A DNA stretch of 64,000 nt from Tricholoma matsutake (GCA_026075535.2 AP026538.1:2356001-2420000), one strand, 5' to 3'; shown: positions 33,052-43,560, numbered from the stretch's first letter. The notes: generated by a model from the letters alone, not told the origin. Translations and numbers: made by a program.

Positions 33052-33483
33052 TTGTTTCAGAATGTTTCTAAGTGCTTTTGTTTTTGAGTAATTTGCAAAA
33101 TATTCACTAAAAGCCAAGTCTTTTTGTGGCTATGCATATGATTTTTTGGTATGTAATTATACATTGGTCTCTGTTTAAATCTTTAACAGCTACACAAGTC
33201 ACATGACTTTTCTCTCTTACTATATGCTCAATAATTTGTCTGTAAATGTTTTATATTGATCTGTTTATTTGTATTTGGCCTTAACAAATATCAGATCTGA
33301 AATCCTATTTATCAAAGGCCAAAATCAAAGTTTATTAAATGTAAGTTAGTTTGTAGTTGTAGTTTGTAGTTTGTGGTTTATATTTTGTAGTTAATAAATA
33401 AAAATCACATAGAGTCAATAAAAATCCAAACAAATCACAAGGACGAGTATTGCCACATGTAGTGCTGGCCCTCTAACCCCAAG

Positions 33484-34452
33484 TTAAACTTGTCGAACTC
33501 AGGAACTACCCATCTGATGATGAGATAGCAATAGCAGCGCAACACGCCTCACAGGAGGCTGATAGTCTGATTGCACTGTTAGGTTTGGTCCCTGTACAAC
33601 TTTGTCAATCAAATGATCCTTCGGCAATGGCACTTCCAAGCATTCATTCCTGGTTTCATGACTCAGCAGACAGCCATTCAAGCAATGACAAAACAGATGA
33701 AGATGAGCCAGGGGAAGATTCCAATTGGATTCCGATGCTGAAAGTCTGTCAAAGATTCAGGAACTTCAACGCATCCTTGACGCTGAGGAGGATGTGACTA
33801 TTTCACAGTCTCGGAAAGATGACGAGGTTATGATGAATCTGACATGCACTGCCATGGCCATTACAGCTGATGAGATGATGAAAGTGTGCGTCACAGAACT
33901 CACTAACATCTTTAGATTGACAAAAATGTTCCACATTAGCCATGCTCTCAATGATGTTGATGATGAAACCACTGAGGAGATTCTTTATGAAGAGTACTTG
34001 GCCATTCGGGAAGCTCTCGATACCCATGTAATCCCTCCAATCCATAGCCTTGAAGATGATCCAGCTAAGCCTCTGGGTAAGGGAATGATTAGCATAGAAA
34101 ATCTCGATCACAACGTCTTGGTACAATTACGACGATCTCACCAAACATGGCAGGCGGCTCTTGGATCCTGGACGCAGTCAAAGACATCAAGAAATGATGA
34201 TGGCCATGCATGGTCAAATACTTTCAGCAATGCATCAGGCTCTGAGTATTCAAGAAGACCATGCAGTTGGTACCAGCATTGAACACTCAACTCGTTGGCA
34301 TACTCCAGCCCATGGTGGACATGATGGAATTGTAGATGGAACTTCTGCTCCATCACTTGCTAATGGAAATGCTGTCAACGCTGCAGCAACTGCTTCTGCT
34401 CTTACTAAACAGGTACTTATTGCCCGCCTAGTCTCTGTGTTGCCTCTATGAA
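33484..34452 (+). pseudogene. 3' half of the gene split by the Harbinger element
   Basis: After a possible acceptor the frame reads VKLVELRNYPSDDEIAIAAQ, EADSLIALLGLVPVQL and ALPSIHSWFHDSADSHSS, then (frame change near 33720) AESLSKIQELQRILDAEED, NLTCTAMAITADEMMKV, EEYLAIREALDTHVIPP, and VQLRRSHQTWQAALGSW. A further frame holds AVGTSIEHSTRW and NAVNAAATASALTKQ. These blocks belong C-terminal to the WLHSSEAC/FGEARQIVKD region in the same family, so they complete the gene that begins at 26.1 kb. At least two frameshifts are present. Domain order and orientation agree with one ancestral gene. Confidence 0.65.
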
Positions 34453-35300
34453 TTCAGAAATCATTGATCAGGTGGCTACTCGACGACACAAAATTTGATA
34501 TGAAGATAATGAGAACAAAGTACGCTGTTCAGGATTTCTTTTTTGGGAACCTATATCTTACACCCTATCCCAAGGTCTGGTGATAGCCATTCACTGAAAC
34601 TACATCCTGCATTGCAACAGACTTCATAAAATTGGGTCAGGGAGCAAGATTAGAGACATGTTGTGTAACATCACACCTGCCTAATTTGTAGTGTAGGAAA
34701 CAATCACTGGCCCAGGATCAGCCAGAATCACGCCCTGATGTGACTTGTGTCAAAGACCCAGTTTGAGCTGATAAAAAAAATTTCCACTGATTACACTCAA
34801 ACACCATTCTTATACATATGATAACTATTCTTAAGGGCCCAACAGATAGCTTGGACATATACCATGGGTTCTGTCTATTCAGATTTTCAATTTGCAATGC
34901 ACAGTAAGTTTCTGAAGGTCACAAATATTTGGTTGGGTCAAAGAGGCATGAATGACTGTAGTATACAACCTAAAAAGCAATAAAATACAATTAGTTGATT
35001 GATAAAACAAAAAGCAAAAAAAAAAACTTACTTGGGCCCATTGTGTTGGCTTGGCTCATTGGGTCCTGTTGCATTGGCTCAGCTAGTTTGCTGTTTGTTG
35101 CTGTTGGTGCAAGAGGTGTCAGAGGCAGGGGCTGACTGGGCAGTGGTGGTGGTAGAGGGAGGTGGGAGGCAGCAGCATCGAGAGTGGTGGTGGTGGTCAA
35201 CAAAAATGTTGATCAACAATGATTGTTGACATGTCTTGAACTTGCATGTGAGTCATGTGATTTAAATATGGTTAGATAATGCAATTGTTTGCACTTACTG
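34453..35300. other. Unannotated stretch
   Basis: No recognisable coding sequence. A (GGTG/GTGG)-rich patch lies at 35130-35200 and an A-run at 35011-35027. Confidence 0.35.
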
Positions 35301-35304
35301 ACAA

Positions 35305-35665
35305 TAGCTCTGTGGTGTAGTGGTTAACTGTGCTATTTATGCTTGGCAACAAGGCTTGGGGTTCAATTCTACTTCAGTACATAATTTTTCTGTAGTCAAC
35401 TGAGCCTCTGCTATGCATCCATGGACTCGACTCGGACTTGACTTGGACATGTATCTGTCCGAGTCTGTCCGAGTCCGAGTAAATTGATGTTGTTCAGACA
35501 AAGTCTGTGCGCACTCTGAGTGAAAGTCCAAAAATAGCTCGGACTCCATGAAAGTCCATGAGGAGTCCGAGCAATATACAGGACATTTGAGCCAAATGAG
35601 TGGGTGCCAGTCTGAGCTAGTCTGCGGAGTCCATCAAATTCTGCGCAGACTGGCTCGGAATATGT
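35305..35665 (+). repeat. tRNA-headed SINE-like element with GAGTCCGAG-rich body
   Basis: The head (35305-35380) has an A-box-like TGGTGTAGTGGTTAACTG and a B-box-like GGGTTCAATTCT at tRNA spacing. The body (about 35418-35660) repeats CTCGGACT/GAGTCCGAG in both orientations, making it partly self-complementary. No poly(A) or clear target duplication was found. It is CpG-richer than its surroundings, suggesting a younger insertion. Confidence 0.55.
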
Positions 35666-35765
35666 GGGGCACAGTAAAGACCTCTGTTGCAAGGGGATGC
35701 ATATATAATGCACAATGTACTTGTGTACAATTAGAAGATAATTTCCATATTATTGTAGTGGAACA

Positions 35766-35787
35766 GATGGATGGATGGATGGATGGA
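35766..35787. repeat. (ATGG)n microsatellite
   Basis: Five uninterrupted tetranucleotide units. Confidence 0.95.
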
Positions 35788-36369
35788 CATCTGGATTCTC
35801 CAAAGCTGGAACTTTCTGCATAGTATGGTGCCCACTGGGTCTGAAATCTCCCAGGGAGTCTGAAAACCAATTTTCATATTCTATTCCCTTGCACAATCCC
35901 TCCAGAGTTTTATGGGATCTTAGTAATCTTGGATGTATGTATGATTTGGCTAAGGAATATAACATGTAGAAGCAGTTGAGAAACAGTAGCCAGAGTGATC
36001 AATCAGTGATTCTAATGCAAATGTCTGGTTCACAACTTCAAAGTTGACTCCAAAGGCCTCCAAAAAACTGGCAGGCTACCTGTGCTAAATGCGAGCACAA
36101 GGGCATGCTCACTTTTAGTTCCCAGAGTGGTGTGCTTGCACTTGGGAGGGGTGAAGAGATTTTATTGATTTTGTCACACTTTGTCATGATCAGATTCTCC
36201 TTTGAGAGTGCAGAGGCTCCAAAACTATTTCAATTAAAGAATATAAAACTATGTAGAAAGTAAGGGATGACCTATAGGATGAAGTAAATGTACAATTTAC
36301 TGAGGATTAAATTGAAACAAGTCATAGAATTGGGTATGATCTAAAATGGTACTTGCAGGCTGAGAAGAT

Positions 36370-37180
36370 GGATGTACATTCAAAAGTGAGTGCAAAGGTG
36401 GCTTCAGGTATCAATAATGACACTGTCCAAGGATGATAGGACCATGATTGCGGATGTCCTTGCTGAGGTCCCCTCAGGTATGATCTTTATTGCTCATCAC
36501 CATTGGTTGTCCTGGCTTATGCATGGAGGTGGTTTACAGCTCAAAAGTGAATCATCGCAAATCCTACTGAACTTGCAAAGAAAACAAGACAGAAACAATA
36601 CCGAGAGAATGCAAAATGGAAGAAAAGGGCAGAAAAGGCAGCAGGATCCAGCAACATGGTCAGGACCTCCAGTAAGCAGACCCTTGACAACTCTGATAGT
36701 GACCCCTGTGATGAAAATGACACTCTTGCCCCCAAACAAAAGAAGCCCGCACCTGACACTGATAGCAAATCTGACACACCTCTGGCCATTGACATTACAG
36801 CATATATCCACATTTTGCAACCACTCACACCACCAACAGTCAAGAATTGGGGTGGCAACAAACCTGAGGAAGAGTATATGCAGTGTGGACCCTTGTGATT
36901 CTCACTTATGGAGAGTTTTTGGATGCCATCGCCAAAGCCCTGCCTTGCCCTTCTGCTGAGTACATTGTTGCTTCAAAGGTTACATAGAGGCCACAAAAGC
37001 CACTGAAGGTGCCTCCATTACCTCTTGGTGGCACCGTTGGCTTCTCAATCATGGTTGAGCAGACAGTGATGAAGAAGGTGGATGCCCATGTATTCATTTT
37101 GATGATGCCAGCTCCCACCAAATTAATGGAGGAGAAAGTTGTGAGCTATTCAATTATTTGTCATTTGTTACTAGTATTAC
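36370..37180 (+). pseudogene. Broken gene of an unnamed basidiomycete family
   Basis: After a possible intron the readable frame contains NPTELAKKTRQKQYRE, a basic/Ser-rich stretch (MVRTSSKQTLDNSDSD), DITAYIHILQPLTPPTVKN, then in another frame LVILTYGEFLDAIAKALPC, EYIVASKVT-(TAG)-RPQKPLKVPPLPLGGTVGF and VDAHVFILMMPAP. The interruption after KVT is one G-to-A step from Trp. The pattern 'cytoplasmic acidic region, then a ubiquitin-like-length beta-rich segment' is one I associate with Agaricomycete hypotheticals that have no assigned function. It is a pseudogene on the evidence of one frame change and one stop. Confidence 0.45.
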
Positions 37181-37228
37181 TCTCTAAAGTGTCACACTCT
37201 AGTTTTGGTCCACAGATGAAATCCCCAC

Positions 37229-37534
37229 TGCTAGTGTTTAAAGGTCCATTTTGGTCTGGTTTTTTCCCATCTTGGGGCCAAACTGGAACTGCAACCGGTT
37301 TAATTCAATTCAATATCTATGTAAAACTGGACTGGACCCCTTGCAACTGGTTCATTGCAGTTCTAACTGGTTTAGAAACTGGTTGGGGCTGGTTCAAGCC
37401 ACAACCGGTTGCTGACTGACCCTGGGTTGGTCAGAACCATCTCATAAATCTACATATGTAGTTGAGAGTAATCCTACTAAATAAAACTAAGTAATAGCAC
37501 CCTGCGAGCAGGTGCTCACAGCAGTGACAGGCTG
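37229..37534 (+). repeat. Repeat element copy, left of the gypsy element (contains the 174-bp direct repeat)
   Basis: Begins AGTGTTTAAAGGTCC, then AACTGG/AACCGG-rich sequence. Its last 174 bp (37361-37534) match 42996-43169 without gaps, with about eight mismatches counted by eye. The gypsy-associated sequence starts immediately after GGCTG. Confidence 0.75.
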
Positions 37535-37807
37535 TGTAAGGGGACTAGGGGGGGTGCCCTGTGTGTTTCTCCTATTTTTTATGTTCGTTTTATATTTTTC
37601 CTCACTTCATTTCCTTCTATTCTTCATTTTCTATGGTTTTCCGGATTTTATTACTAATTTTCCCTTTCTATCATGTTTGTGCATATTGACAGTTTTATAT
37701 TCAGAGGCAGAGCACCCCTTCTGACATCTACCCCTTGGTATGATGTCATTCGGTGGCCTTGATCTGCCTATCTCCACCTTTTCTATTTTTAGGTTATTAT
37801 TTGATTT

Positions 37808-39244
37808 TTGTTGTCTTCACATATACTGGGCATCAGCAAAGGGATCCTTAGAGTTTTCTCTTTGGATTTCCCTTTGCTAGGTGCATCCCCAATTCCTGTA
37901 CTATGTAGTATAATTTTAACTTTGGATTTCCCTTTGCTAGAGGCTGAGGTTGCCCTTATAGTAGAAAACTCTCCCCTAAGGCCCAAAATTGCAAATGCAC
38001 TGCCCAAGATAGGCAGGTACAGAGTGGACGACGCTTCCCAAAGCTCCACAGACTCCCTACACACCGTTCCAGACAATCTCGCCTTTACTGCACTGCCATT
38101 TTTGCCAAATGTGTCCCCTAGTGACATGGATGCATCAGAGTGCCTCAATGCGCTTGAAAGCAATGTTTCCGGAATATGTGCGCAAATCAATTCACTTAAA
38201 TCTATGATCTAAAACTTTGTCAGGACCCTCCAGACTAACCCTATGACCAATATTCCCCCCATTGTGACTCCAAGCCCACCCAACAACAACGTACTGCCAA
38301 ATGCACCCACTAAAGAGCGCGCTCAGATCAAACCATCTCCCCCCGCTGAATTTCATGGTGCATGTGTGCAGGGACATGCATTCCTTAATTCCTGTGAGTT
38401 ATACATCAGTCTCCAGTTGTATCAATTCATCGATGAGGCTGCAAAAATTTGTTGGGCCTTCACATACATGAAATCTGAACGTGCCTATCTCTACGTGGAC
38501 CATATTCTGCGTCAAACTAAAGAACTCAGTTCTCTACCTTTCTCCACTTGGGGTGACTTTTGAGCCGAGTTTGTATGCCACTTTTGTCCCCTCAACGAGT
38601 GCCACCAAGCAGTGATACGACTCGAGTCATCCTCTTACCACCAGGCAGGTCAATCTGTGGATGATTATATTGATGAGTTTAAGGATTTGGTGGACATGGC
38701 AGGATATGGGAGTGGGCTACCAGTGGTGGTGAAGTTCCGATGGGGCCTCAACTGAGAAATTCAGGACCAGATTGCACAGATGTTGGAAGGGCATCCAGTG
38801 GATGATGATATCTATGCTTGGTATGAAACTGCTTCACTCTGTGACGAGAACCAACTCACAAATGTGGTGTTTAATGCTGCATTCCATGCTCCAACTACCA
38901 CTCATGTGCCCTACACCTTCAATCGAACCCTTCCCCACCTTAACCCCATTCCTGTTTGTCAGACTCCCACACCAGCCATCAATGTCCCAGTACCAATGGA
39001 TGTTGATGCAGCCCGCAGCCATGCACGTAGGTTGGATCTCTGCTACCATTGTGGGGAAACTGAGCACAGGGCTGGAGCATGTCCCCATCATCAGGATATC
39101 CGCATGTTCACCCCCAAGCGGTGAGATGAACTCCTCCAAGACTTGTTGGCGCTTGTAGATGTTGAGGAAGCGAAGGATCAGGTTGCAGAGGAGATCAAGT
39201 CAGAAGTTGTAGAGGAGCAGGATTTTTCTACTTGCAGAGAGTGA
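37808..39244 (+). pseudogene. gag of the Ty3/gypsy element, with zinc knuckle
   Basis: One frame from 37808 to beyond 39242, interrupted by TAA (38210) and TGA (38561, 38753, 39122, 39242). Visible regions: a leader ending NALESNVSGICAQINSLKS; the capsid-like AEFHGACVQGHAFLNSCELY, QSVDDYIDEFKDLVDMAGY and KFRWGLN-(TGA)-EIQDQIAQML; and the zinc knuckle CYHCGETEHRAGAC (39043-39084) followed by a basic end. Gag packages the element RNA. The TGA after GLN sits where the family has Arg (LNxEIQ), one C-to-T step from CGA. Confidence 0.82.
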
Positions 39245-39777
39245 ATTGTATGCCCTCACTGCCTGTCCATAACTACTTTGAAGTCTTGTCAGTTGAATCC
39301 CTGGAGAATGAATCCATTTCTGTGACTGTTCCCCTCTCTGACCCTTCGAAGTTGGCTGAAGACGTATCTGCTCTTCCCATCTCTCCCTCTGCTCCACACC
39401 CCAAAATTAAATCATGGGAGCATAAACTACCACGCAAATATATTGTTGTGTCCACTCCCTCTACACATTCCTTGAACCTAGCAATCGAACTGCAGATGAC
39501 CGACACTGGACAGATACTCGGTGTCTCTGCGCTCCTGGACTCTGGTGCGACCGGTCTCTTCATCGATGCCCATCTCACACAACAACATCACCTAAATACT
39601 CGCTCACTCTCACATCTGATACCTGTGTATAATGTGGATGGGTCCCCAAATGAAGCTGGTGCCATCCGAGAGGTTGTAGACCTGGTCCTCCGTTACAAAG
39701 ATCATAGTGAGCATGCCCTTTTTGCTGTCACTCAATTAGGAAAGCAAAAGGTGATTTTGGGCTATCCGTGGCTTTGA
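39232..39777 (+). CDS. Aspartic protease segment of the gypsy pol
   Basis: Lies in a different frame (shifted by one) from gag and overlaps its end, as in gag-pol frameshift elements. A linker of about 95 residues leads to VSALLDSGATGLFIDAHLTQQ, the DSGAT catalytic loop, then IPVYNVDGSPNEAG and the flap/C-terminal VILGYPWL. The TGA that follows falls where homologs read PWLRxHNP, again consistent with CGA to TGA. The enzyme would cleave the Gag-Pol polyprotein as a dimer. This segment's own core looks intact. Confidence 0.8.
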   Translation: MQRVNCMPSLPVHNYFEVLSVESLENESISVTVPLSDPSKLAEDVSALPISPSAPHPKIKSWEHKLPRKYIVVSTPSTHSLNLAIELQMTDTGQILGVSALLDSGATGLFIDAHLTQQHHLNTRSLSHLIPVYNVDGSPNEAGAIREVVDLVLRYKDHSEHALFAVTQLGKQKVILGYPWL

Positions 39778-41487
39778 GACCATAACCCAGAGGTCTACTG
39801 GCGTACCGGGGAGGTTACCATGAGCTGATGTCCATCCCGCTGTCATACTTGTTTCACAGAAGCCAGGCAAGAACATTGTGGACAGAAGGCCATGATACGA
39901 TATACTCAGAAGTGTCGTGCCAGACCCAGTTGGAAGGGGTTCCTGATCTGATGCTGGACTCAGATGATGATGATGAGGAGCCAGAGGAAGTGGAGGAAGG
40001 TGATCGGATCTTCTACACTGTGATTTGTCCATCGCACGAGGTGTGTGCTACATTGAACATATCCCAACGCCTCGCCAAGGCCTTCCACAAAAACAATGCT
40101 GCTAAATCCTCTACTAATTTCTTGCTCCCTCATCTCCATGAGTTTGGAGACGTGTTCTCCAAGGAATCATTCGACTCTCTCCCTGCACGCAAGCCATGGG
40201 ATCACACAATTGAACTCACCCCCGGTGCAACCCCTTCATCCTGCAAGGTCTATCCTCTCTCCTGAAGAACAACAACAGCTTGACCAGTTCATTGACGAGC
40301 ACCTGGCCTCTGGATGTATTTGACCATCAAAGTCACCCATGGCCTCTCCCTTTTTCTTTGTCAAGAAGAAGGATGGCTCACTTTGACCAGTTCAAGACTA
40401 CAGAAGGCTCAACAACATCATGGTCAAAAATTGCTACCCATTACCTCTCATCTCTGAACTCGTGAACCAGCTCCATGGAGCCCAATATTTCACCAAGCTT
40501 GATGTCTGTTGGGGCTACAATAATGTGAGGATAAAGGAGGGAGATGAGTGGAAGGCAGGCTTTCATACCAACCGTGGTCTTTTTGAACTGCTTGTCATGT
40601 TCTTTGGCCTTACTAATAGTCCTGCCACCTTTCAGACCATGATGGATGACATTTTCCATGACCTCATCCTCAAAGGTGTTGTCTGCATCTATCTCGACAA
40701 CATCCTCATCTTCACTCACATGGTTGAAGAGCACCATCGCATCATGTGCCTTGTCCTAGAACAGCTTTTATGGTACAAACTCTACCTTTGTCAGGACAAG
40801 TGCGAGTTTGAGAAGATCAAGATCAAGTACCTCGGCCTGATTATCTCAGAGGGTCAGGTGGAGATGGATCCTATCAAGGTGAACGGGGTCACGGCTTGGC
40901 CGACGCCCATGAACAAGAAAGAGGTGCAGTCTTTCCTGGGCTTCATCAATTTCTATTGGTGTTTTATCAAGGATTTCTCACATCATGCACGACTACTGTT
41001 CAACTTGACAGGAAAGGAGGCATGGAGGTGGGATAATGCACAACAGGAGGTGTTCGAAAGGCTTAAGGAGATGGTCACTTCTGCTCCCATCCTTACCTTT
41101 GCTGACAATTCGCGTCCTTTTCATGTAGAAGCCAACAGTTCTGACTTTGCGACGGGTGCCATGTTGTCTCAGCAGTCTCTGGAGGACCAGAAGTGGCATC
41201 CTGTTGTGTTCTACTCCAAAAGCCTTAGTGCTATAGAGCGAAATTACAAGATCCATGACAAGGAGATGTTGGCGATAATGCATGCACTTGAGGAGTGGCG
41301 ACACTTCCTCGAGGGTGCCCAACACAAGGTGGAAATTTGGACAGATCACAAGAATCTCGAGTACTTTATGACAGCCAAGAAATTGAACTGTCGTCAAGCT
41401 TGTTGGTCCCTGTATCTATCCAGATTCGACTTCTCCTTGCACCACCGTCCAGGTCGCAGCATGGGGAAGACTGATGCCCTCTCCTGA
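39778..41487 (+). pseudogene. Reverse transcriptase / RNase H of the gypsy element
   Basis: A pre-RT region (39828-40265) is in another frame. The RT then reads PEEQQQLDQFIDEHLASGCI-(TGA)-PSKSPMASPFFFVKKKDGSL-(TGA)-PVQDYRRLN; both stops replace arginines invariant in the family. The palm follows with YFTKLDVCWGYNNVRIKEGDE, FFGLTNSPATFQ and the active site, which reads YLDNILIF instead of the usual YxDD. RNase H has FHVEANSSDFATGAMLSQQ, SAIERNYKIHDKEMLAI and WTDHKNLEYF, ending PGRSMGKTDALS before TGA. The second catalytic Asp is replaced by Asn through GAC to AAC in a CpG context. The polymerase would be inactive even with stops ignored. Confidence 0.85.
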
Positions 41488-41676
41488 TGTGCAGACCATG
41501 GGGATGGCAGCGATGACAACCAAAACATTGTGTTGTTGCAGCCAGACCTGTTCACCATTTGGGCACTGGAAGGCATTGCACCCCAGGGCAAGGAGCGGGA
41601 CATCCTACGTGACATTCATCGCACAAACTGTAGCAGTTTACATGAGGATGTTGTTGCCTGAGCTGTTAAAGAACTG

Positions 41677-42995
41677 ATGAAGGGATCCACCCTCTCCTTG
41701 CACGTGGCAGAGTGGGCTGAAAAAGAGGACTTGTTGTATTTCAGGGATCGCATCTATGTCCCCAATGACCCAGACCTTTGCTGGCGCATCATATCCCAAC
41801 ACCATGACTCACAGATTGCTGGTCATCCTGGATGCTGGAAGACCTTGGAGCTCACCTCATGGAATTATTGGTGGCCACAAATGTCACAGCTCATTGGTCA
41901 GTATTGTCGCACTTGTGACCTTTGCTTATGCACCAAGGTTCCTCGTTGCAAACCCATTGGTGAGCTACACCCTCTTCCTGTTCCAGATAGTCATTGGGAT
42001 GTTGTCAGCGTCAACTTTGTGGTGGAGTTGCCAGAGTCAAATGTGTTTGATGCGGTGATGTGCACAGTTGATTCAGTGGGAAAACATGCTCACTTCATTC
42101 CCACTCACACCACTGTCAGTGCCCTGGGTGCCTCACGACTCTACCTCCACCATGTGTGGAAATTACATGGACTTCCTGGTGCTTTCCTCTCTGATCGTGG
42201 CCCTCAGTTCATGGCAGAGTTCACTCACGAGCTGTACCGACTCCTGGGAATCAAACTCCTTGCTTCGACCGCTTATCACCCACAAACCGATGGCCAGACT
42301 GAGCGAGTCAACCAGGAACTGGAGCAGTACATCCGCATCTTTGTCAATGAACACCAGGACAATTGGGACGATCTTCTCCCCTTGGCCAAGTTCAGATACA
42401 ACAACCATGTCCATGCTTCCACTCAACAAACCCCTTTCCTCTTAGACACTGGACGACATCCATGCATGGGATTTGAACCTCGCCAAACTCCCTCACACAT
42501 CGAGATGGTGAATGAGTTCACAGAACGCATGCGGGATAGCTTGGAGGAGGCAAAGGCAGCCTTAGCAAAGGTGAAGGATGACATGGCACACTTTTATAAC
42601 CAATGCCATTCTCCAACCCCTCAGTACAAGGTTGGTGATCGAGTTTATCTTGACTCCAGTGACATCTCCACTATGTGTCCATCCAAGAAACTCGCTCATC
42701 GCTTCCTGGGACCTTTCCCCATCAACAAGTGTGTTGGAACACATGCCTATTGTCTATGCCTCCCAGCCTCCATGTCCAGACTCCACCCAGTCTTCCATGT
42801 CATCAAACTCCTTCCAGCTCCCCCAGATCCATTCCCGGGACGCCATTCACACCCACCACCACCGCCTACAGTGATCGAGGGAGAACCCCAATACAAAGTC
42901 GAGTCAATCTTGGACAGCTGGTTGCATCAAGGAAAACTCCAGTATTTGGTGCATTGAAAGGGTTATGGGTATGAGGAGAACTCATGGGTCAAGAG
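41677..42995 (+). pseudogene. Integrase with truncated chromodomain
   Basis: The HHCC zinc domain is visible (HHDSQIAGHPGCWKT ... YCRTCDLCLC). In the catalytic core the first Asp block reads VVSVNFVVELP where families have SVDF, so the first Asp is lost by GAC to AAC. The second Asp (LSDRGPQF) and the Glu (TDGQTERVNQELEQY) are kept. The GPY/F-like region (LAHRFLGPFPINK) precedes a chromodomain start, QYKVESILDSWLHQGKLQYLVH-(TGA)-KGYGYEENSWVK. That domain is cut at 42995 by the 174-bp repeat. The TGA replaces the usual Trp (HWKGY). The chromodomain normally directs integration to marked chromatin. Confidence 0.85.
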
Positions 42996-43560
42996 TTCTA
43001 ACCGGTTTAGAAACCGGTTGGGGCTGGTTCAAGCCACAACTGGTTGCTGACTGACCCTGGGTTGGTCAGAACCATCTCATAAGTCTATATATGTAGTTGA
43101 GAGTAATACTACTAAATAAAACTAAGTAATAGCACCCTGCGAGCAGGTGCTCGCAGCGGTGACAGGCTGCTACTAGAACAAAAAAAAAATGCAAAATAAC
43201 AAAAATAAAACAAAACTGCCCTGCATTTGTAGCAAGAGATGGGGAATGTTGTTGTTGGTGCCATGTTGTTGTCCCCCTGTTCATTGTCCTTGCTGTTGTC
43301 ACCCCCACCATTTGTCGCTCCTGCTGTTCATTGTCATCCCTGCTGTTCATTGTCATCCCTGCTGTTCATTGTCATCCCTGCTGTTCATTGTCATCCCTGC
43401 TGTTCAGTCATTGCCCTGCTGTTCATTTGTTGCCCCTGGTGTTGTTTCTGCTGTTTGTTGTTTGTTGGTGTTGCCATTCATTGATGGTGTTCATGATCCT
43501 GGTTTCCATTGTCATCAGCATCAGCATCTCCCCCTATGAGCAGTCACTTGCAGGCAGGGT
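42996..43560 (+). repeat. Repeat element copy, right of the gypsy element (174-bp direct repeat plus minisatellite)
   Basis: Begins with the 174-bp repeat (42996-43169) and continues past an A-run into a minisatellite of about 19 bp (CTGCTGTTCATTGTCATCC, 43320-43400) and then GAGCAGTCACTTGCAGGCAG. The order of parts equals the inverted copy at 29130-29612, so the copy is 5' truncated where it meets the chromodomain. Confidence 0.72.

Larger units (their letters stand above)
28419..33063. mobile_element. PIF/Harbinger-type DNA transposon inserted in the gene above
   Basis: It contains the two genes of an autonomous Harbinger element, a Myb/SANT-like protein (29674-30796, plus) and a DDE transposase (32902-31605, minus), arranged tail to tail. 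Near the ends are imperfect inverted repeats. The core TGGGTGACTTCCCATAAGG (28431-28449) matches the complement of 33033-33051 with one mismatch, and weaker pairing extends over about 28419-28477 and 33005-33063. I could not fix the exact termini or the expected 3-bp target duplication. An inverted copy of another repeat (29130-29612) sits inside. Confidence 0.68.
37535..42995 (+). mobile_element. Ty3/gypsy chromodomain retrotransposon, internal region, decayed
   Basis: Domain order gag (CCHC), aspartic protease, reverse transcriptase, RNase H, integrase and a truncated chromodomain identifies a chromoviral Ty3/gypsy element. The start TGTAAGGGG at 37533 could be a remnant of the 5' LTR, but no matching 3' LTR exists because the chromodomain is cut at 42995. 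Many stops are TGA at family Arg positions. A 21-bp exact direct repeat 60 bp apart (37859 and 37919) lies in the leader. Confidence 0.85.

Noticed and set aside
37361..43169. 174-bp repeats as the gypsy LTRs
   Set aside because: Inverted copies elsewhere continue beyond the repeat without any gypsy sequence, and the right copy interrupts the chromodomain.
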